This document shows, in pieces, positions 25,650 through 36,074 of a stretch of DNA of 64,000 bases. The notes under the pieces were generated by a model. The model searched no databases. It saw nothing but the letters and a program-made list of their open reading frames with translations, and had not been told where the DNA came from. The stretch's first letter is position 1. Each line of letters starts with the position of its first letter. The position numbers were made by a program, and so were the translations under genes. The stretch is from DATBSL01 sp963729875 (GTDB lineage Bacteria; Acidobacteriota; Vicinamibacteria; Fen-336): contig CAVSPR010000009.1 in NCBI GenBank assembly GCA_963729875.1, forward strand, positions 751,304 through 815,303, read 5' to 3'.

Positions 25650-28600
25650 ATCCCCGCCTCCACGAACGAGGCCCACCGGCGCACCAGACGCTGGCGGTCG
25701 GCCCAGTCTTCCGAGCCCCGGGGCCGCGTCCCGTTCTCGAGATGGTCGATTCGTCCGGCGGGGACCAGGCGGCACCGGTACCCCTGTCGCCACGCCGCAA
25801 GGCAGAGAGCCACGTCCTGGCACTCGGTCCGGTACCCCTCGTCGAAGCCGCCCAGGTCGGCGAACAGGCTGGACCGGATCGCGAGGCAGGCCCCCGTGAC
25901 CGCACGGCAGTCGCGAGCTTCCGTGAGGCCGTCGAGCACCGCCGGGGAGCCTCCGTGGTGCGGGTGGAAGGGGAGCCCCCGGAGCGGGCCCGTGTCGTAG
26001 AAGTCGATCCCGACGTGCTGGACGCGACCGTCCGGGTAGGTGAGGGCGGCGCCCGCGATCCCCACGTCCGGTGCTCCGTCGATCTGGGTGGCCGAGGGCC
26101 ATGAGGCTGTCGGTCGCGCTCGCGAAGAGGATGTCGTTGTTCAGGAAGAGCGTCTTGTCCAGGGTGACCCGCTCGCGGAACAGGCGGTTGTTGCAGCGTG
26201 AGAAGTGGTATTGAAGATCCCGCTCGACCACGGATCTGCCCGGACAGGGCCTCGTACCTGCGGAGCACCCTCTCGTCCGTCGAGCCGGTGTCGCCGACGA
26301 TGATCTGGAGCTCCAGCCCCCGGGTCCGGAGCGGCAGCCGTGCCGCTACGAGCTGGTCCAGCAGCGGGGCAATCAGCTCGAACCTGTCCAGCGTGAGGAT
26401 CACGATCGAGAGCCCGGGCCGCCACTCACGGCCCGAAACCGCGGGCCGCCGCGGCGCGACCTGGACCTCGGCGGCCCGTTTCCAGTTGTCGACGGCGGCG
26501 TAGGGATCGAGCGGGGAGGCCTTCCTGCCCGCCGGGGCCGGCGCCTCCTCGTCCCAGGGACTCCGAGTCCGAGGCGGAAGCGCCAGGGAGAACCTCCCCG
26601 CGTCGAGGCTCAGGTTCGGGTTGTAGAAGGGATCGTTCTGGATGACGTGCATCCAGCGCGCGCGGAAGCGGTCGAACTCGCTCGCCCTCTGGTCGTCCAG
26701 GCCTACCGTCCCCGGGCGAGGCGTGGATTCGTGCTGCACCAGCTCCGCATGAGGGCAGAAGAGGACCCTCAGGCCGCGAGCCCGGACGCGCAGGCAGAGA
26801 TCGATGTCGCTGAAGTTCTCCGGAAAGGCGTCCTGATCGAACCCACCGACTTCCTCGAACACCGAGCGCCTCATCGCCAGGCAGGCGCCCGACACGGCCG
26901 AGTACTCCTGCGTCAGCACCGCGCGGGCGAAGTAACCCTCCTCACCCTTCGAAAGGCCGGCGAACGCGGGTCCCGCCAGGCCTCTCACTCCCACCACCAT
27001 CCCCGCGTGCCGGATGGTTCCGTCCGGGGCGCAGAGCCTGGCGCCGACCGCGCCGACGTCGGGACGCAGGCAGAGGCGGACCATCTCCGTGAGCCAGGAC
27101 CGATCGAGCACCTCTGTGTCGCTCTTCAGGAAGACCACCACGGCGCCAGCGGCCTGCCCGACGGCGAGATTGTGGTTGGCGGAAAGGCTCAGGTCGCCGC
27201 GGTAACCCAGGACGCGATGCGGTGACTCGAGGCGGCGAAGATACGTGCTCGTCTCCGGGTCGCGGCTGTCTTCGCCGACGACCAGGATCTCGAGCCGCGC
27301 GTAGTCGGTCTTCTCGCGCAGGGTGCTCAGGCATCGCTCGAGCCGATCGAGCCGGCCGTCGACCGGTCACGATGACGCTGACGAGCGGCAGCTCCTCGGG
27401 CAGCGGGTGCCGCACGCGGTGGAAGCGGTCCCGAACGGCCTCGACGACCGCCGGCGTTCCCCTCTGCGCGAGGTGGTCCTCGAGTGCTCTCGCGGCAGAC
27501 CTCGCCTCTTCCGGGCTGCCCGCACCGGCGCCCGGCGCGCCGCCCGGCGGTGGCAGAGGACCCACGGGACGTGCCGCACGCGGCTGTCCCCGGCTTCGCC
27601 GATCACCCGGAGGAGAAGGTCGTACTCGTGGCTCGGGGCGAAGGTCCCCCTGAGCCCGCCGACCTCCTCGACGACCCGCCGGTCGAGGAGCACGAGTCGG
27701 CCGAGATAGTTCCATCCCAGGAACAGGTCCCGGTTCCAGTCAGGCTTGAAATGGGGGTGGCAGCGTCGGCCCCGAGGGTCCACCCGGTCTTCATCCGAGT
27801 ACACGACCGCGGCGTCGTGCTGGCCCCCCAGCTCTTCCGCCAGCAGGAAGAGGGCGCGCTCGTCCAGGAGGTCGTCGTCCCCCACGAACGCCACGAAGTC
27901 CCCCGTGGCATGGGCCGCGCCCTCGTTCAGCATCGCCCACGGCTCGGCCGTCTCGGGCCGTCCACACACGGATGCGCCGGTCTCGCGCCGAGAGTCGCTC
28001 GAGGCGGTCCCGGGCGGAGGCCGGAACGCCGGGCGGCAGGACGACGAGCAGCTCCCACGCTTCGTACATCTGCCGGCAGACCGACTCGACGGTCGCCTCC
28101 AGCACGCGGCAGCTCCACGCCGTCGCGGACGGCCACGATCAGCGACAGGGTCGGGCGCCGCGCCAGCCGGCCGACACGCCTGCGCCGGGCCGCGGGGTCG
28201 GGTTCCGAGCTGACGTCGAAGCTCGCGAGCCACGAGCGATACGCGAAAGGCGTGTCGCGTGGATCCTGGCCCCTCGGGAGAGACCGGAGGAAATGGGCGA
28301 GGGCGTTGACCCCGGAGGTCTGGACGTCGGGGTTCTCTTCGAGGTACAGCCGGGTCCGGAACAGCGGACCGGGATCACGGCCTTCCCGGCATCCGAACCG
28401 ACCGTAGTGATCGAGCGCGTTCAGGCCAGCGGCGTCGACGTCGGGGTAACGCTCGAGGTAGAACGACGTGTCGAACAGGGGGTTGGGGTCGCGCCTCTCG
28501 CGGGCGCCTTCCCGCAGGAAGTGGCCGAGCGGGTCGACTCCGGCCTCCGCCACGTCCGCGTACTGCGCCAGGTAGAAAAACGGGTCGAAGAGCGGGTGGG

Positions 28601-29404
28601 GACTGTGGCCCTGTGCAGAGCCGGTGCGCACGTAGTGCTCGAGGGGGCTGCGGTCCGGCGGCCACGCGTCGCCGCATGTCTCTCGATAGTAGGCCGAGTC
28701 GAACAGCGGGTTCGGGTCTCGCCCGCTGTCGGCTCCGTGGCGGATGTAGTCGACCAGTGGATTGGACTCGCGCGGATCGGCACGCGAGGCGACGTAGTAG
28801 GAGGCATCGAAGAGCGGATGGGGGTCTCGTCTCTCCCTGGCCCCGCACTGCAGGTAGTGCACGAGCGGATTGACGCCCGACTTCGCGACGTCGGGGTACT
28901 GCCGGAGGTAGAAGGAGGTGTCGAAGAGGGGGTGGGGGTTTCGTCCCTCCCGGGCGCCCGACCCAGGTAGTGGCTCCAGTGGCGCCAGGCCCGACTCGCG
29001 ACGTCCGGGTACTGGTCCAGATAGAACGGAGCGTCGAACAGGGGGTTCGGGCTCCGGCCTTCGGCGGCCCCGTGGCGCAGGTAGTGGACGAGCGGGTTGA
29101 GCCGAGCGCGGGCGACGTCCGGGTTGCGGTCGCGGTAGAAGCGGGGGTCGAAGAGGGGACCCGGCTCACGGTCTTGGCGCGACCCCACCGTGACGTAGTG
29201 CGTCACGGGGTCGACCCCGCTGCGCGCCACGTCGGGGTACCGCGAGCGGTAGAACGCGGCGTCGAAGAGATCGCTCGTGCGCAGCAGGCGGATCTCGTCG
29301 AGATGGCGACGCAAGCGCCACGGGCGCCTGAGCAGGAGCGCGGCCCGACGCACGCGGGCCGAGAAGCCACCCGGCCACAACCCCGCCCACCGGCGCCTCA
29401 TCAC
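25643..29404 (-). CDS. giant glycosyltransferase: nine PDV/NPL repeats + three GT2 domains (several frame breaks)
   Basis: Pieces in successive frames form one protein of about 1,250 residues. It starts MMRRRWAGLW at 29404/29401, then nine repeats of about 37 residues (bases 29280 to 28250). GT-A domain one: PTLSLIVAV, GDFVAFVGDDDLL, YSDEDRVDPRG, FKPDWNRDLFLGWNYLGR. GT-A domain two: LPLVSVIVTG, VVFLKSDTEVLDRSWL, ENFSDIDLCLRVRARG. GT-A domain three: LSIVILTLDRFELIAPLL, TLFLNNDILF, TECQDVALCLAAWRQG. All three keep acidic motifs. Frame changes occur near 28960, 28100, 27960, 27600, 27370, 27200, 26240 and 26080. Multi-GT2 proteins of this kind polymerise alternating sugars. Its end overlaps the next GT4 gene. 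Confidence 0.72.
28250..29280 (-). repeat. nine tandem PDV/NPL coding repeats
   Basis: Nine units of about 111 bases at the N-terminal end of the three-GT2-domain gene. They are more diverged than the seven-unit array, with a frame change in the third unit near 28960. Same protein pattern (LFD..FY...PDVA.SGV.PL.HYL..G..EGR.P). Confidence 0.85.
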
Positions 29405-29412
29405 TCGCCTTC

Positions 29413-29418
29413 AGTGTA
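29413..29418 (-). promoter_or_regulatory. -10-like element of the giant GT gene
   Basis: TACACT on the minus strand ends about 11 bases before the ATG at 29401, in the gap that divides this gene from the ABC exporter. No clear -35 box. Confidence 0.3.
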
Positions 29419-29502
29419 CGCGACTCCGGGACCGACCCCGAGCGCGGCCCCGGGAGGTCCTTTCGGGTTAGAATCCGGCCCCCGGGAGAATTCTCACCCA
29501 CC

Positions 29503-30273
29503 TTGCTCACCGATCTCATCGCCTACCGCACTTTCATCAAGAACATCGTCCTCAGGGACCTCAAGCTTCGTTACCAGGCGTCCGTGCTCGGGTTCCTGTG
29601 GTCCATGCTGAATCCCCTGCTGATGCTGGGGCTCTACACCGTGGTGTTCTCGAAGATCATGCGGATCCAGGCGGAGAACTACACGTTCTTCCTGTTCTGC
29701 GGCTTGATGCCGTGGACCTTCTTCTCGGGCTCGTTGATGGGTTCCACGAGCTCGATCCTCGGGAGCGCCGGGCTCATCCGAAAGGTGTACTTCCCTCACG
29801 AGACGCTGCCCTTCGCGACCGTGCTCTTCAATTTCGCCCAGCTCGTCCTGGCGCTGCTCGTGGTCGTCCCGGGGCTGGTCGTCATCACGGGGGCACGGCT
29901 GACTCCGGTGGCCCTGCTGGCCATCCCGCTTCTCTGCCTCCACTTCGTCTTCACCGTCGGGCTTGCCTTCGCCCTCTCGGCGCTGACGACGGTGTTTCGC
30001 GACGTGGCCCACTTCACCGAGATCGCCCTGCTGTTCCTCTTCTGGGGGAGCCCCATTCTCTACACCGCCGACATGGCGCCCCACGCCCTCCAGGTCTGGT
30101 TTCGCCTGAACCCACTCGCGGGCTTCGCGATCGCCTACCAGGACCTCCTGGTGCACCACCGGCTGCCGAGCCCCGAAGTGGTCCTGATGCTGGTCGTCTG
30201 GACGACGGCGGTGCTCCTCGGGGGCCACGCGCTGTTTCGGAGGCTCTCCCCCTCCTTTCCCGAGGCGGTCTGA
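29503..30273 (+). CDS. ABC-2 type polysaccharide export permease
   Basis: A 256-residue inner-membrane protein of the Wzm/KpsM/TagG family that moves lipid-linked glycan across the inner membrane. It starts with the amphipathic RTFIKNIVLRDLKLRYQ interface helix and has about six membrane spans (LGFLWSMLNPLLMLGLYTVV, FLFCGLMPWTFFSGSL, VLALLVVVPGLVVI, LLCLHFVFTVGLAFAL, IALLFLFWGSPILYTA, VVLMLVVWTTAVLLGG). The TTG start at 29503 begins the conserved N-terminal helix; TAGAAT at 29469-29474 may be its -10. The ATPase gene overlaps its stop by one base. Confidence 0.92.
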   Translation: MLTDLIAYRTFIKNIVLRDLKLRYQASVLGFLWSMLNPLLMLGLYTVVFSKIMRIQAENYTFFLFCGLMPWTFFSGSLMGSTSSILGSAGLIRKVYFPHETLPFATVLFNFAQLVLALLVVVPGLVVITGARLTPVALLAIPLLCLHFVFTVGLAFALSALTTVFRDVAHFTEIALLFLFWGSPILYTADMAPHALQVWFRLNPLAGFAIAYQDLLVHHRLPSPEVVLMLVVWTTAVLLGGHALFRRLSPSFPEAV

Positions 30274-31067
30274 TGGCGGCCCCCGGTCCCGGCACGGCGC
30301 AGGACGAGTACGCCCTCGAGCTGCGAGGGATCTCCAAGATGTTCATCGTCCGCCACAACCCCGCGCAGAACCTCAAGACGAAGCTGCTGGGCGCGGTCGT
30401 CCCCCGACACCGCGAGACGGTCGAGCAGTTCTGGGCGCTGCGTGACGTGAGCCTGACCGTCCGGCGGGGCGAGTTCCTGGGCCTCATCGGGCCGAACGGG
30501 TCGGGCAAGAGCACGCTCCTGCGGGTCATGGCGCGCATCTACCCGCCCACCGCGGGCACGGTGACGGCACGGGGACGCCTCGCCCCGATGATCGAGCTGG
30601 GTGCCGGCTTCACCCCCGACCTCACCGGCCGCGAGAACATCTACCTGAACACGTCGCTCTTCCGCCTCACCACCCAGGAGACGGACGCGATCTACGACGA
30701 CATCGTGGCCTTCTCCGAGCTCGAGCAGTTCATCGACATGCCGTTGAAGAACTACTCGACGGGGATGTCCGCGCGCCTGGGGTTTGCTGCCGCCATCCAC
30801 CTCGTCCCCGAGATCCTCCTGATCGACGAGGTGCTTGCGGTGGGCGACGAGCTCTTCCAGAAGAAGTGCCTCCAGAAGATGGACGAGCTGCGCGCACGGG
30901 GTACGACCATCGTGCTCGTCACGCACGGGATGGAAACCGTGAGGAACATGTGCGACCGGGCCTGCCTGCTGCTCAACGGCAGACTCGTCGCGGATGGAGC
31001 GCCGGAGATGGTGATCGACACGTACCGCCAGGCGCTCGGGACCGCCTCCAGCCCACCGCCCGCATAG
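30273..31067 (+). CDS. ABC transporter ATP-binding protein for polysaccharide export
   Basis: The 264-residue partner of the permease. Walker A is GPNGSGKST, the signature motif is NYSTGMSARLGFA, Walker B is ILLIDEVLAVGDE, and the H-loop is VLVTHGMET. The N-terminal ISKMFIVRHNPAQNLKTKLL before the ATPase core is typical of the KpsT/Wzt/TagH group. There is no C-terminal carbohydrate-recognition domain as in O9a-type Wzt, so chain recognition must happen elsewhere. Start TGATG overlaps the permease stop. Confidence 0.93.
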   Translation: MAAPGPGTAQDEYALELRGISKMFIVRHNPAQNLKTKLLGAVVPRHRETVEQFWALRDVSLTVRRGEFLGLIGPNGSGKSTLLRVMARIYPPTAGTVTARGRLAPMIELGAGFTPDLTGRENIYLNTSLFRLTTQETDAIYDDIVAFSELEQFIDMPLKNYSTGMSARLGFAAAIHLVPEILLIDEVLAVGDELFQKKCLQKMDELRARGTTIVLVTHGMETVRNMCDRACLLLNGRLVADGAPEMVIDTYRQALGTASSPPPA

Positions 31068-31081
31068 CGCCCTCCCACGCG

Positions 31082-32846
31082 ATGATCGCTCCCGGGGGCC
31101 GGGCCAGAGGGCTGCGACGCCGGTGGTCTCGCGTCCTGCGGCTGGCCCGGACGCTGCCGGCCGGCGAGGTTCTCAGGAGGCTGCTCATCCGTCCCGGGCG
31201 CGCCCTGCGCCTGCTGCTCTCGGGCGAGCCGTTCGCGCGCCGATCCGCTACGAGACGTGGCTCGAGGCCCGCCGTCTGACCCCCGAGCGGTCCGGGCGCA
31301 TCGCCGCCGAGATCGCCGGCTGGACGCTGGCGGCCCCGCTTCAGCCTGCTGATGCCCGTCTACGATCCGCCCGCCGAGTACCTGCGAGCGGCGATCGCCT
31401 CGGTGCGGGCGCAGGTCTACCCGGACTGGGAGCTGTGCATCGCGGACGACGCGTTCAACGGCCCCGCACGTCGCACCGGTCCTGGAGGAGGCTCGCGCCG
31501 CCGATCCGAGGATCAAGATTGCCCGGCTGGCGGTCGAACCGGGGGATCAGCGGTGCTTCGAACGCCGCCCTCGAGCTGGCCACGGGCGAGTTCGTGGCTC
31601 CCGTGGACCACGACGACACGCTTGCGCCGGAGGCTCTCTACGAGGTCGCCCGCCGCCTCCAGCAGGAGCCCGACCTCGACTTCCTCTACACCGACCACGA
31701 CATGAGGAACGTCGAGGGCCGCCGCTTCGGGCCCTTCTTCAAGCCCGACTGGTCTCCCGACCTGATCCTCGCGATGAACTACGTCACGCACTTCGCGGTC
31801 TACCGCCGCGGCCTGGTCTCGGCGGTCGGCGGCTGGCGCGAGGGTCTCGAGGGGAGCCAGGACCACGACCTGATCCTGCGGGTCACCGAACGGACGGAGC
31901 GGATCGGCCACGTGCGCCTCCCGCTCTACTCCTGGGTCCAGGCTCCCGGGTCGATCGCCCGTGTCCCCGCGGCGAAGCCCTACGCCCACGCGGCCGGGAT
32001 GCGCGCCATCCGCGACGCGGTCGCGAGACGCGGCATCGACGGCACGGTCGAGGAAGCGTACGACGCCCTCTATCGCTACCGCATTCGGCGTCGCGTCCGC
32101 GGGGAGCCGCTCGTGAGCATCGTCGCGCTGCCCGGGGCGGGCGGAACGCCCTCGGAGGCGCTCGCGCGCGCTCTGGCCGAGCGCACACGCTACTCCCGGT
32201 ACGAGTTGCTGACGTCGCCGGCTGGCCTCGATCGGGTGCAGGCCGGCAACGAAGGAGCCCAACGAGCCCAAGGGGAGATCCTCCTGTTCCTCTCGACCGA
32301 CGCAGCTCCCCTCGCCGAGGACTGGCTGGAGACGATGCTGGGGCATGCCCAGCGGCCGGAGGTGGGGGCGGTGGGGGCGCGGCTGGAGTTCAAGGACGGC
32401 TCCATTCGTCACGCGGGCTACGTCGTGGGAGTGGAGCCGGGCGCCGTGCACGCCTTCTGGGGCTTCCCGCGCGATCACCCGGCTACTGGGACTTCGCCCG
32501 TGTGGAGCGCAACTGCAGCGCGGTGAGCGGCGAGTGCCTGATGATCCGGCGCGACGTGTTCCTCGAAGCGGGAGGGTTCGACACCGCTTTCGCCGATGCC
32601 CTGGCCGACGTGGACCTGTGCCTGCGCCTCCGCCGGCGCGGGCTTCGCGTGCTCTGGACGCCCCACGCGACCTTGAGGCTGGACGTTCCCCGGGAGCAAG
32701 CCGGACCCCGTGCGGCGGATCCGAAGGGCGAAGCGACGAAGCGCCTGCGGGAGAAGTGGCCCGAGGTGTTCGGCCGGGGCGATCCGTTCTACAGTCCGCA
32801 CCTGACCCGGACCGGCTGGGACTTCAGCTTCGCACCGCGCGACTAG
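31082..32846 (+). CDS. double GT2-domain glycosyltransferase (frame-broken)
   Basis: Starts MIAPGGRARGLRRRW at 31082, 14 bases after the ABC ATPase. Domain one: LLMPVYDPPAEYLRAA, WELCIADDA, GISGASNAALELATGEFV, DHDDTLAPEAL, YTDHDMRNVEG, FKPDWSPDLILAMNY, GSQDHDLILRVTE. Domain two is degenerate but GT2-like: ILLFLSTDAAPLAEDWLE, IRHAGYVVGVEPGAVH, ADVDLCLRLRRRGLRV. Frame changes lie near 31235, 31345, 31465-31540 and 32480. The intact paralogue at 37155 has the same two-domain plan, showing that these pieces belong together (about 588 residues). Its stop overlaps the convergent neighbour's stop (CTAG). Confidence 0.75.
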
Positions 32847-34219
32847 AACGCGCTCCGCGCCGAGGTCGCCCGGAAGCACAAGGACTTCGCCGGCAGCGGG
32901 CGGTCATCCTGACGCAACTCGAGGAGCGGGTAGAGCCGCGTGTTGCAGGCCCAGAGTGCGACGCTCTCGTCTCCCTGACGCGCCTCGGACTCGATCACGA
33001 GAGTGAACGTGGATCCGGCCGAGTCCTCGATCGGGTCGAAGTCCAGCTCGACCCAGTCGTTGTCCCGGATCGCCGGGTCCGGGATCGGCCGCCGGGCGAC
33101 CCGCACCCTGGAAACGGCCGTGCCGAGAGGGTTACCGGCGATTCGATAGAGGCTCAGGATGACCGGCGCGACCCGGCTCCGCCCCCGGCGGGACAGGCAG
33201 CACTCGACGCGGCAGAGGCCGTCGACCCGGGACAGGAACGACTGCTCGATCGGTCGACCCTTGAGCACCTCGAGCGAGGCATCTTCCGGAATGGCGATGG
33301 AGACGTCCATCTCCCGCCGCGGACTGCGGGCCCGACCCTGGACCATCTCGAGCAGAGGGACGACCGCCCGCTCCCACGAGAAGACCTCGCGGGCCAGCTG
33401 CCTTGCTCCTTCCGCCTTGCGGCCGACGATGGCGGGGTTGGCCGAGATCTCCTCGACGATCGGCTGCGGGAGGTGGCTGCCTCCCGGCTCCACGACCCAG
33501 CCGGCGTCGTAGCGGTGGACGAGGTCTGCGACGTCGGTGTCTTCCCGACAGGCCAGAGGCACCCCGGACCACAGCGCCGCGGCCGATGACAGGCCCAGGG
33601 TGATCTCACCCTCGAGGCTCCAGGGGGCCAGATCGGTCGCGATGTCGGCCCCGGCCAGCTCGGCCAGGAGCGCCTCGTAGGATAGCGATGACAGGGCGCG
33701 GAGGGAGACGACGCGCGGGAAGCCGCCACCGCCGGAGACGGGCCGCGCATCGGCCGGCAACTCCGGGCTCAGGGGCATCGGGACCACCGCCATGCGCGTC
33801 TCGGCCCGCTCCACGCCCGAGCGAAGCAGGAGCGACAGGCCGAAGAGCCGCTGGCGCGGACCCGAGACGAGAAAGTAGTCGGCCTGGGCGATGGCCTGAA
33901 GCTGCCTGCCCAGCGCCGTCGAAACGGCAGCCGGAGGACCCGCCGAGCCCCGTTCCGAGGCCCCCCCCAGATCCAGCACCAGGGGCTGGGGGAGAGGAGC
34001 CTCGAACGGGACGCTGGCCCCTGCGCCGCAGACGACCACTTCGGGCCTCGCCGCGTGGACGCAGCGCGTCGGATCGAGTCCCGTCCCAGATGTGGCGACC
34101 TCCACCGCGTGGCCGTGGGCACGCAACCCGGAAGCGAGACCTGAGGTGCGAAGGGCCGCCGCCGTGGCGACCGCGTCCTGAAGGGGGGCGGGCTCTGGGG
34201 CGAACACGAGGAACTTCAT
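32843..34219 (-). CDS. GT-B-like glycosyltransferase with C-terminal beta-sandwich
   Basis: A 458-residue protein starting KFLVFAPEPAPLQDAVATAA. The second half of the GT-B fold is recognisable: DIATDLAPWSLEGEITLGLS, AAALWSGVPLACREDTDVAD, YDAGWVVEPGG. The last 140 residues form a separate beta-rich domain (GRPIEQSFLSRVDGLCRVEC, DNDWVELDFDPI, LVIESEARQGDES) resembling the sandwich domain attached to several O-antigen transferases. It is divergent from a second GT-B gene that also ends in a beta-domain. The first Rossmann half is weakly conserved. Confidence 0.7.
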   Translation of the reverse strand: MKFLVFAPEPAPLQDAVATAAALRTSGLASGLRAHGHAVEVATSGTGLDPTRCVHAARPEVVVCGAGASVPFEAPLPQPLVLDLGGASERGSAGPPAAVSTALGRQLQAIAQADYFLVSGPRQRLFGLSLLLRSGVERAETRMAVVPMPLSPELPADARPVSGGGGFPRVVSLRALSSLSYEALLAELAGADIATDLAPWSLEGEITLGLSSAAALWSGVPLACREDTDVADLVHRYDAGWVVEPGGSHLPQPIVEEISANPAIVGRKAEGARQLAREVFSWERAVVPLLEMVQGRARSPRREMDVSIAIPEDASLEVLKGRPIEQSFLSRVDGLCRVECCLSRRGRSRVAPVILSLYRIAGNPLGTAVSRVRVARRPIPDPAIRDNDWVELDFDPIEDSAGSTFTLVIESEARQGDESVALWACNTRLYPLLELRQDDRPLPAKSLCFRATSARSAF

Positions 34220-34263
34220 GATGCCGCGCCCCAGAGTCTATAGGAGAAGCGCCTTCCGGCTGG

Positions 34264-34269
34264 TATCCT
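34264..34269 (+). promoter_or_regulatory. -10-like element before a GT4 gene
   Basis: TATCCT lies 18 bases before the ATG at 34288 in the divergent gap. There is no ribosome-site match between it and the ATG and no clear -35. Confidence 0.3.
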
Positions 34270-34287
34270 CAGCCGCCCCCGTCGCCG

Positions 34288-36064
34288 ATGAGAGTCCTCC
34301 TCTTCGCCAACGACCTCATGCCGTTCGGCTCGCTCCCCACCTCCGGGGGCGGGCTGCGCTGCTACCAGCTCATGCGGGGCCTCGAGGCCCACGGCGTCGA
34401 GGTGTTCGCGTCGATGCCGGGCTTCTCGTACCTCGCGGAGCAGAACCTCGCGGCGATCCCGGAGCCGCAGCGGGAGCTGCTCTGGCGCTGGGAGACCCAG
34501 GACGAGATCCTGCGCCGGGTCAAGCCCGACGCCGTGCTCTTCGCCTCGAACTGGGACCACTTCAACCTGACGTTCCGGCCCGACGTCCCGGTGGTGATCG
34601 ACCTCCACGGCTCGCGGCTCATCGAGACCACGATGTTCGGGAACCCGGTGAGCCCGGAGAAGAAGGTGCAGGTCCTCGGCCGGGCCGACTGCCTGCTCTC
34701 GGCGGGCCGGCGGCAGCGCACCTACTTCTACGGCTGGCTCGCGCAGGCGGGGCGCCCGCCGCGGGACGAGCACTTCATCCGCTACATTCCGGTCTCGCTG
34801 GGGCCGGACCTCCCCGAGCACGCGTACCCGGCCCCGGACGACCCCGATGCGCCCCGCATCGTGAGCGGCGGCGGGTGGTATCCGTGGCAGAACCAGGCCC
34901 GGGCCGTCTTCGCCGCGTGCCGCGAGGTGGTCCGGCGCGACCGAGGCACCGTGACGATCTATGGCACCCCGCACCAGAACCCCACGATCTCCCCGGAAGA
35001 GCGGGCGATCCGGGAGGTCTACGCGGAGGTCCTGAGGCTCGCGGAGGGATCGCGCCCGCATCCAGGCACGAGGCTACCTGGGCCGCGACCAGCTCCTGGA
35101 GATCTACCGGAGCGCGTCGGTGGCCCTGGAGGCGATGCTCTACAACCTCGAGCGCGAGCTCGCGTTCACCACCCGGACGATCGAGTACCTCTGGTGCGGC
35201 CTCCCCGTGCTCTACAACGACTACGGGGAGGTCGCCGAGCACATCCGGGAGTACGACGCGGGCTGGACGGTCGACCCGGAGAGCGACGAGCAGCTCGCGG
35301 CGGCCCTCGAGGAGGTCTTCTCCGATGCCGCGGCCGTCCGGCGCAAGGGCGCAAACGCCCAGCGGCTCGTGCGCGACCGCTTCACCTGGGACCGGACGAT
35401 CGAGCCGCTCCTCGATTTCCTCCGTCACCCCAGCCGGGCGTCCGCCGTCGAGCCGGTCCCGGCGCCGCCGCCTCCTCCGCCGGCCTATCTCGTCCCGCGG
35501 GGCGACACCGTCGACGTACCCCTCGTAGCGCCCCGCGCGCGCATCGAGCAGCCGTTCGTCGTGCCCGTCGATCAGGTGCGCATCCTGTCCGTCCCGGGCG
35601 CCTTCACGGAGGACGGGCTGCAGCACGTCTCGCGCGTGACCTTGAGCCTGCGGGGCGGCTCCGGCCGGCTCCGTGCGCGGCGGGCCTACCGGTCAGACGA
35701 GCTTCGAGCCGGTGCGCCGCTGCGGCTCGTCGTCCCGTGGTACCGCCCCTGCCGCCCGGGCGAGCGGCTGGTGTTCGCCGTCGAGGTCGACACCCGGGCC
35801 CCGGCTCCAGCCGGAGCCCTGACTCTGGGGACGCTTCGGGGGGTGGCGCGAGCGCGGTTCCCCCTCCTCCCGCGGGAGGAGGGCCCGGCGCTGGCTCTCC
35901 ACCTCACGCCGCACCTCGGGCGTGCGGATCGCGCGGTCCTCGTCGGCCGACGGGCCTGGTCGCTCCTTCGCTCCGGGGAGATCGGCCGCCTGCGGCGGGC
36001 CGCCGTTCGTCGTGCGCCGGGCCTCGTCCGCCGCGTGCGCCGGCTCCTGGGTGGGCCGGCCTGA
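34288..36064 (+). CDS. GT4-like glycosyltransferase with C-terminal beta-sandwich (one frame break)
   Basis: About 591 residues. It starts MRVLLFANDLMPFGS with the glycine-rich loop TSGGGLRCYQLMRGL. The linker-to-second-domain part is RIVSGGGWYPWQNQARAVF and YGTPHQNPTIS. After a one-base frame change near 35058 it continues ARGYLGRDQLLEIYRSA, ALEAMLYNLERELAFTTRTI, EYLWCGLPVLYNDYGE and YDAGWTVDPESDE. A proline-rich hinge (PAPPPPPPAY) leads to a beta-domain (IEQPFVVPVDQVRILSVPG) like that of the divergent neighbour. It converges with the sugar epimerase across 10 bases. Confidence 0.8.
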
Positions 36065-36074
36065 AGGGGACGGC

